Shown here one piece after another: positions 7,041-9,836 of a DNA stretch of 9,836 nucleotides. The stretch is taken from positions 1 to 9,836 of the forward strand of contig CAJPST010000080.1 in the NCBI GenBank assembly GCA_905373425.1, in the 5' to 3' direction. Position 1 is the stretch's first letter, and each line of letters begins with the position of its first letter. A program made the translations under genes and the position numbers. This DNA comes from an uncultured Mesocricetibacter sp. Lineage in GTDB: Bacteria; Pseudomonadota; Gammaproteobacteria; Enterobacterales; Pasteurellaceae. The notes beneath the pieces were generated by a model. That model made no database searches. It was not told the origin of the DNA and worked only from the letters and a program-made list of their open reading frames with translations.

Positions 7041-7868
7041 ATGACCTCACACTTAGATTACTATTATCTAAAAATGGAAGAGCACTTCCTCTATGTTCCC
7101 TATTTTCATAATTACCGCCGCGTACGTGTATTACTGCCGAAAGATTACCATCATGAAACACAACATTATCCCGTATTATATATGCATGATGGGCAAAACG
7201 TGTTTTACAGCAAGGAATCCTATTCGGGATATTCATGGAAAGTTATTCCTACAATAAAACATCATAAAGAATTTCCTAAAATGATTATTATCGGCATTGA
7301 TAACGCAGGCACGGAGCGACTAAACGAATATAGTCCATGGAAAACCAATACGGGCTCTACGCCCGATACGATGAATACAGGTGGATTGGGCGCAGAATAC
7401 GCACGTTGGGTTGTAGAAATGGTGAAACCTTTTATTGATCGTAGCTATCGTACAATGTCGGATCGCAATCACACATTGTTGGCGGGCAGCTCCATGGGGG
7501 GGATTATCACCGCTTATATGGGCGCGGCCTATCCGCAAGTATTCGGGCATCTTGGCGTATTTTCACTCGCCTCTTGGTTTAGTGAATCAGCTTTCATGCA
7601 TTTTATCCACCACAACCCATTACACAAAAGCAGCAAAGTATTTATTCAGGTCGGCACCAATGAAGGTGATGAAATCGATTCAAAATTTATTTCTGACATG
7701 AACCAAGCCTATATCGATTGCACCCTGCATTATTATCAAGCACTGCTACGTACAGGTCACCCGTTGGACAATATCCGCTTACGCATCATGGCGAATGAAA
7801 TCCACCATGAAATGCACTGGGCAGATCATTTTGTAGAATTTTTACACTTTACGTTAATGGAACGCTAA
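7041..7868 (+). CDS. Esterase D-family alpha/beta-hydrolase, substrate unknown
   Basis: A 275-residue protein of the putative esterase family (Esterase D / enterochelin-esterase type fold). It has no signal peptide or membrane segment, so it is probably cytoplasmic. The nucleophile elbow is GSSMGG (149-154) with S151 as expected nucleophile. PVLYMHDGQNVF (44-55) is the usual strand and oxyanion-side motif. Near the C-terminus EIHHEMHW (253-260) carries the H-x-E-x-x-W pattern, making H255 the likely catalytic histidine. The acid is probably among E208, D210 and D213 after FIQVGTNEGD. AAAGG (7029-7033) stands 7 nt before ATG 7041, supporting that start. It has its own terminator on each side and so is probably transcribed alone. 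Fold and enzyme class are well supported. Substrate (S-acyl thiol, siderophore, acetylated sugar or other) cannot be told, and its place after pta does not prove a link to acetyl metabolism. Confidence 0.85.
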   Translation: MTSHLDYYYLKMEEHFLYVPYFHNYRRVRVLLPKDYHHETQHYPVLYMHDGQNVFYSKESYSGYSWKVIPTIKHHKEFPKMIIIGIDNAGTERLNEYSPWKTNTGSTPDTMNTGGLGAEYARWVVEMVKPFIDRSYRTMSDRNHTLLAGSSMGGIITAYMGAAYPQVFGHLGVFSLASWFSESAFMHFIHHNPLHKSSKVFIQVGTNEGDEIDSKFISDMNQAYIDCTLHYYQALLRTGHPLDNIRLRIMANEIHHEMHWADHFVEFLHFTLMER

Positions 7869-7878
7869 CTTAAACCAA

Positions 7879-7887
7879 AAGTGCGGT
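7879..7887 (+). other. Single DNA uptake signal sequence after the esterase gene
   Basis: Perfect AAGTGCGGT followed by the T/A-rich 3' flank typical of extended Hin-type uptake sequences (TATTTTTT, then TATTTTT). Unlike the other intergenic copies it has no inverted partner, and a separate hairpin at 7935 does the terminating. Confidence 0.9.
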
Positions 7888-7934
7888 CTATTTTTTACTT
7901 ATTTTTATGAAAAGGTAAGTAACTATACTAAAAC

Positions 7935-7962
7935 AAAAAGCCGATCATTCGATCGGCTTTTT
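7935..7962. terminator. Bidirectional terminator shared by the esterase and porin genes
   Basis: AAAAAGCCGATC (7935-7946) pairs perfectly with GATCGGCTTTTT (7951-7962) around a 4-nt loop. The A tract on one side and the T tract on the other make it a standard intrinsic terminator on both strands, as expected between two convergent genes. It begins 26 bp beyond the porin stop. Confidence 0.92.
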
Positions 7963-7988
7963 CATATCAGAAACTTTAACTTTTTAAA

Positions 7989-9044
7989 TTAGAAGTAAAC
8001 GCGTAAACCTACACCATACATAGTGTCGTTAGCTTTTTTAACAGGAGAGGTATTAGTTTTCTCTAACACACGCGCAAGCTCGGTATAAACCAATACATTT
8101 TTGTTGAATTTATAATCAGCACCAATAATGTATTTGTTTTCTGTTTCTTTAACACCAGTCGAAACTGTTTTTTCTTGGTTGTTTTGGTATTGGAAATACA
8201 CTTTTGACGGTTCAATTACTTGATACTTAACAGCTGCTAAAACAAATCTATCTCTTTGATATGTTGAATTATCAACTCTGTGATCAGTACGACCGTACTC
8301 AGCACCAAAGGAAACCGGGCCTAAAGTGAACTCAGAAGCTAAACGCCAAGCTCTACGTTTATCACCGGTTTTAGTATCTGTAGGGTATGCATGACGATCA
8401 TCTTTCTCTAAAGTATAACCTGCATTAAATTTCATACCAAAGTCACCAAATGAACCGGCATAAAATGAAGAAACGCCATAAGCATTTTTCAATGCTTTTT
8501 CCGGTTTATTGCTTGTTTTATCTGAGTCACCGAACTCATAGTCAAGTCCAAAACCTAAAGCTTGATTTGCACCTAATTTGAAATCAGCTGAACGGAAAGA
8601 AGCTACTTTGTCGCCTCCGGTATTTAAATTATTATTACCACCGAAGATATATGCTGAGTCATTTAATTGAACATCATCACCAGTAGTATTTTGTTTACCG
8701 AAAGTCAAACGACCCACATCATCATGCGCCAATCCCAACCATAATTTATTAGTAGTCGGGTCATTAAATGATTTATTGGTGTCACCTTTATCGCCGCCTT
8801 TATTAAAACGCATACGATAATGCGCTAATGCTTTCAGGCCGTTGCTAATTTGATGCTCAGCATGAACATCAATACGAGATTCGTTATTACGCAAGTCCGT
8901 ACGTTCATCTTTGCCGAATTTACCGAGCATTACATCTACGCGGCCACCTAATTGAACTTTGGTGCCTTCTTGTTCATAGATAGTTGTTGCGCTCGCTGAA
9001 GCCGCTGTCATTGCAACTGCTAATGCTACTAATGTCTTTTTCAT
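7989..9044 (-). CDS. General (trimeric) outer-membrane porin, OmpH/OmpP2-like
   Basis: Outer-membrane diffusion porin of the Gram-negative porin superfamily as found in Pasteurellaceae. From ATG 9044 the precursor has 351 residues. MKKTLVALAVAMTAASASA is a clear Sec signal peptide with an A-S-A cleavage site after residue 19. The mature chain (about 332 residues) starts TTIYEQEGTKVQLGGRVDV, like other family porins. It alternates amphipathic strands with charged or glycine-rich loops, and ends GVGLRVYF; a terminal Phe is the BAM-recognition signal of beta-barrel proteins. The region around FGKQNTTGDDVQLND fits the constriction loop. An in-frame ATG at 9053 would add MII, but AAGGA (9054-9058 on the complement) abuts that codon and stands 9 nt from ATG 9044, so I prefer 9044. 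Expression is probably under CRP control. The exact orthologue is not assigned, because loops vary strongly between species. Confidence 0.93.
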   Translation of the reverse strand: MKKTLVALAVAMTAASASATTIYEQEGTKVQLGGRVDVMLGKFGKDERTDLRNNESRIDVHAEHQISNGLKALAHYRMRFNKGGDKGDTNKSFNDPTTNKLWLGLAHDDVGRLTFGKQNTTGDDVQLNDSAYIFGGNNNLNTGGDKVASFRSADFKLGANQALGFGLDYEFGDSDKTSNKPEKALKNAYGVSSFYAGSFGDFGMKFNAGYTLEKDDRHAYPTDTKTGDKRRAWRLASEFTLGPVSFGAEYGRTDHRVDNSTYQRDRFVLAAVKYQVIEPSKVYFQYQNNQEKTVSTGVKETENKYIIGADYKFNKNVLVYTELARVLEKTNTSPVKKANDTMYGVGLRVYF

Positions 9045-9082
9045 AATAATCATTCCTTTACAGAATTATTTCAAATAACAAT

Positions 9083-9120
9083 CAAGTTTGAACTTATCAA
9101 AAAAAACAAGGTCAAACTTG
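9083..9120 (-). promoter_or_regulatory. Stem-loop in the porin 5' untranslated region
   Basis: CAAGTTTGA (9083-9091) and TCAAACTTG (9112-9120) are perfect 9-bp inverted copies around a 20-nt loop that is T-rich in the mRNA. If transcription starts near 9130-9137, the stem would lie close to the 5' end of the message. It could stabilise the mRNA or serve as an operator or small-RNA target; the role is inferred. Confidence 0.45.
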
Positions 9121-9164
9121 CTTCCTTTTCAAAGCGATTTTATCTTGCCAAAGAAAATATCTTT

Positions 9165-9170
9165 CGTCAA
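9165..9170 (-). promoter_or_regulatory. Candidate porin promoter -35 element
   Basis: On the complement this reads TTGACG, 5 of 6 to the sigma-70 -35. Possible -10 hexamers are imperfect or badly spaced: CAAGAT (9142-9147) at 17 bp, GATAAA (9139-9144) at 20 bp, and TAAAAT (9137-9142) at 22 bp. A CRP-dependent promoter with a weak core would look like this. Confidence 0.4.
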
Positions 9171-9194
9171 TAAGAAAAAATAACCTTATTCATA

Positions 9195-9216
9195 ATTTCT
9201 GACATAGATCACATTT
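9195..9216 (-). promoter_or_regulatory. CRP (cAMP receptor protein) binding site upstream of the porin gene
   Basis: On the complement, positions 9213-9198 read TGTGA, TCTATG, TCAGA: a perfect left half-site, 6-bp spacer and a right half with 4 of 5 matches. The flanks AAA and AAT complete the 22-bp consensus. The centre (9205.5) falls about 70-75 bp before the probable porin start point, suiting class I activation. It carries TGTGA rather than the TGCGA of the Sxy-dependent competence sites, so it should be an ordinary CRP site. It is about 140-160 bp upstream of the mrcB promoter, so the porin is the likely target. Confidence 0.7.
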
Positions 9217-9343
9217 TTCATAAATTTTAGATAAAAAAGAGACTGTTACACAATAAATACCCTTTTTAATCCTAATTTTATTCGAAAAAAATTCATCGCA
9301 ATCCGATTCAACAATAAAAAAACGCCATCAACCTTATTAAATC

Positions 9344-9373
9344 TTCATAAAAGACAAAATATTATGCTAGAAT
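9344..9373 (+). promoter_or_regulatory. Probable sigma-70 promoter of mrcB
   Basis: TTCATA (9344-9349, 4 of 6), an 18-bp spacer, then an extended -10 TGC plus TAGAAT (9365-9373, hexamer 5 of 6). Transcription would start near 9380, giving a leader of about 23 nt before ATG 9403. Confidence 0.6.
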
Positions 9374-9402
9374 CAGTCGTTCATTTAGTACCGAGTAATA
9401 GC

Positions 9403-9836
9403 ATGTCCGAGCAACAAGAAAAATCCGTTAATGAAAAAGAGCAAACCGTAACAAAAAAGTCTAAAGTGCGGTTAATTTTTTTACTGAAATTAGGCTTTAC
9501 CCTATTCTGCCTCGCAGCTTTTTATAGCATTTATTTAAGCGGACAAATCCGCGCCAAAATGGACGGGCAGATTTGGCGTTTACCCGCAGAGGTTTATAGT
9601 CGCATCGAAAGTATTCGCGTAAGCGACAAACTCAGCCTAAACGAGATAAAGCAACTTTTATTGGATAATGACTACCGCCAAACAACATTAATTGCCGCTC
9701 CGGGTGACTTTAAAATTGAAAATGACAGCATAGTATTATTACGTCGTGCTTTCCCATTTCCAGAACAACCCGAAGCTCAACGTGTATTTCGCTTGCGTTT
9801 TACGAACGATAAATTAAACGTTATTGAGGATCTTAT
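9403..9836 (+). CDS. mrcB: Penicillin-binding protein 1B (bifunctional peptidoglycan synthase), 5' part
   Basis: Inner-membrane class A PBP that polymerises and cross-links peptidoglycan; only the first 144 codons are in the window. A charged cytoplasmic N-terminus (1-23, rich in E, Q and K) leads into one membrane segment (about 24-46). Then come LSGQIRAKMDGQIWRLPAEVY and the start of the UB2H domain (LNEIKQLLLDNDYRQ, PGDFKI, RRAFPFPE), which in E. coli binds the activator LpoB. These match the E. coli PBP1B pattern of DGKVWQLPAAVYGR and a YRQ motif. The transglycosylase and transpeptidase domains lie beyond the edge. I chose ATG 9403; the in-frame ATG at 9364 overlaps the -10 element and has no ribosome site. 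Shine-Dalgarno is weak (CGAG at 9392-9395). An uptake sequence is built into codons 21-23. Orthology is strong, although the catalytic domains are unseen. Confidence 0.93.
   Translation, partial: MSEQQEKSVNEKEQTVTKKSKVRLIFLLKLGFTLFCLAAFYSIYLSGQIRAKMDGQIWRLPAEVYSRIESIRVSDKLSLNEIKQLLLDNDYRQTTLIAAPGDFKIENDSIVLLRRAFPFPEQPEAQRVFRLRFTNDKLNVIEDL
9464..9472 (+). other. DNA uptake signal sequence inside the mrcB coding region
   Basis: Perfect AAGTGCGGT followed by TAATTTTTTT, the T/A-rich flank of extended Hin-type sites. It reads through codons K21-V22-R23, the basic residues directly before the membrane segment. Confidence 0.92.

Noticed and set aside
9090..9103. FNR-like TTGAT...TCAA on the - strand in the porin leader
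   Set aside because: Spacing between the half-sites is wrong by one base and the position is downstream of the probable start point.
9364..9402. Upstream in-frame ATG for mrcB adding 13 residues
   Set aside because: The ATG overlaps the extended -10 (TGC TAGAAT) and has no ribosome site; ATG 9403 gives a normal PBP1B N-terminus.

Overview
The window suggests a gamma-proteobacterium of the family Pasteurellaceae. Exact copies of the Hin-type DNA uptake signal sequence (AAGTGCGGT or its complement) occur at 1215-1223, 3235-3243, 3265-3273, 6917-6925, 6945-6953, 7879-7887 and 9464-9472, and a one-base variant lies at 1245-1253. This is the Haemophilus influenzae/Aggregatibacter/Pasteurella multocida dialect, not the Actinobacillus pleuropneumoniae one (ACAAGCGGT). 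The OmpH/OmpP2-like porin, the AT-rich spacers and the gene content agree. I cannot name the species.

Layout. Positions 1-3190 hold two tandem + strand BCCT-family (BetT-like) transporter genes, the first cut by the window start. Positions 3454-6894 hold ackA and pta, the acetate overflow / acetyl-phosphate pathway, separated by a strong intrinsic terminator hairpin. Positions 7041-7868 encode a cytoplasmic alpha/beta-hydrolase of the Esterase D family of unknown substrate. On the - strand, 7989-9044 encodes a general porin with a signal peptide and C-terminal phenylalanine, sharing a bidirectional terminator with the esterase. From 9403 to the right edge runs the 5' part of mrcB (PBP1B), divergent from the porin across a 358-bp regulatory spacer that holds a very good CRP site and a probable mrcB promoter.

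How the genes relate. AckA and Pta act together (acetyl-CoA to acetyl-phosphate to acetate plus ATP). The transporters probably import choline or betaine-type compounds for osmoprotection or, in this family, possibly choline supply. The porin and PBP1B are envelope genes. Apart from ackA-pta there is no sign of one functional cluster; this is mostly ordinary core chromosome.

The least ordinary part is the transporter pair. The second gene has lost the conserved TSADS sodium-site signature. It also ends 36 bases before an in-frame, stop-interrupted copy of the first gene's C-terminal tail, which is part of a 50-bp direct repeat (46/50 identical) bracketing the second gene. I found no phage, IS element, CRISPR array, tRNA or rRNA, and no clear previously undescribed multi-gene system.
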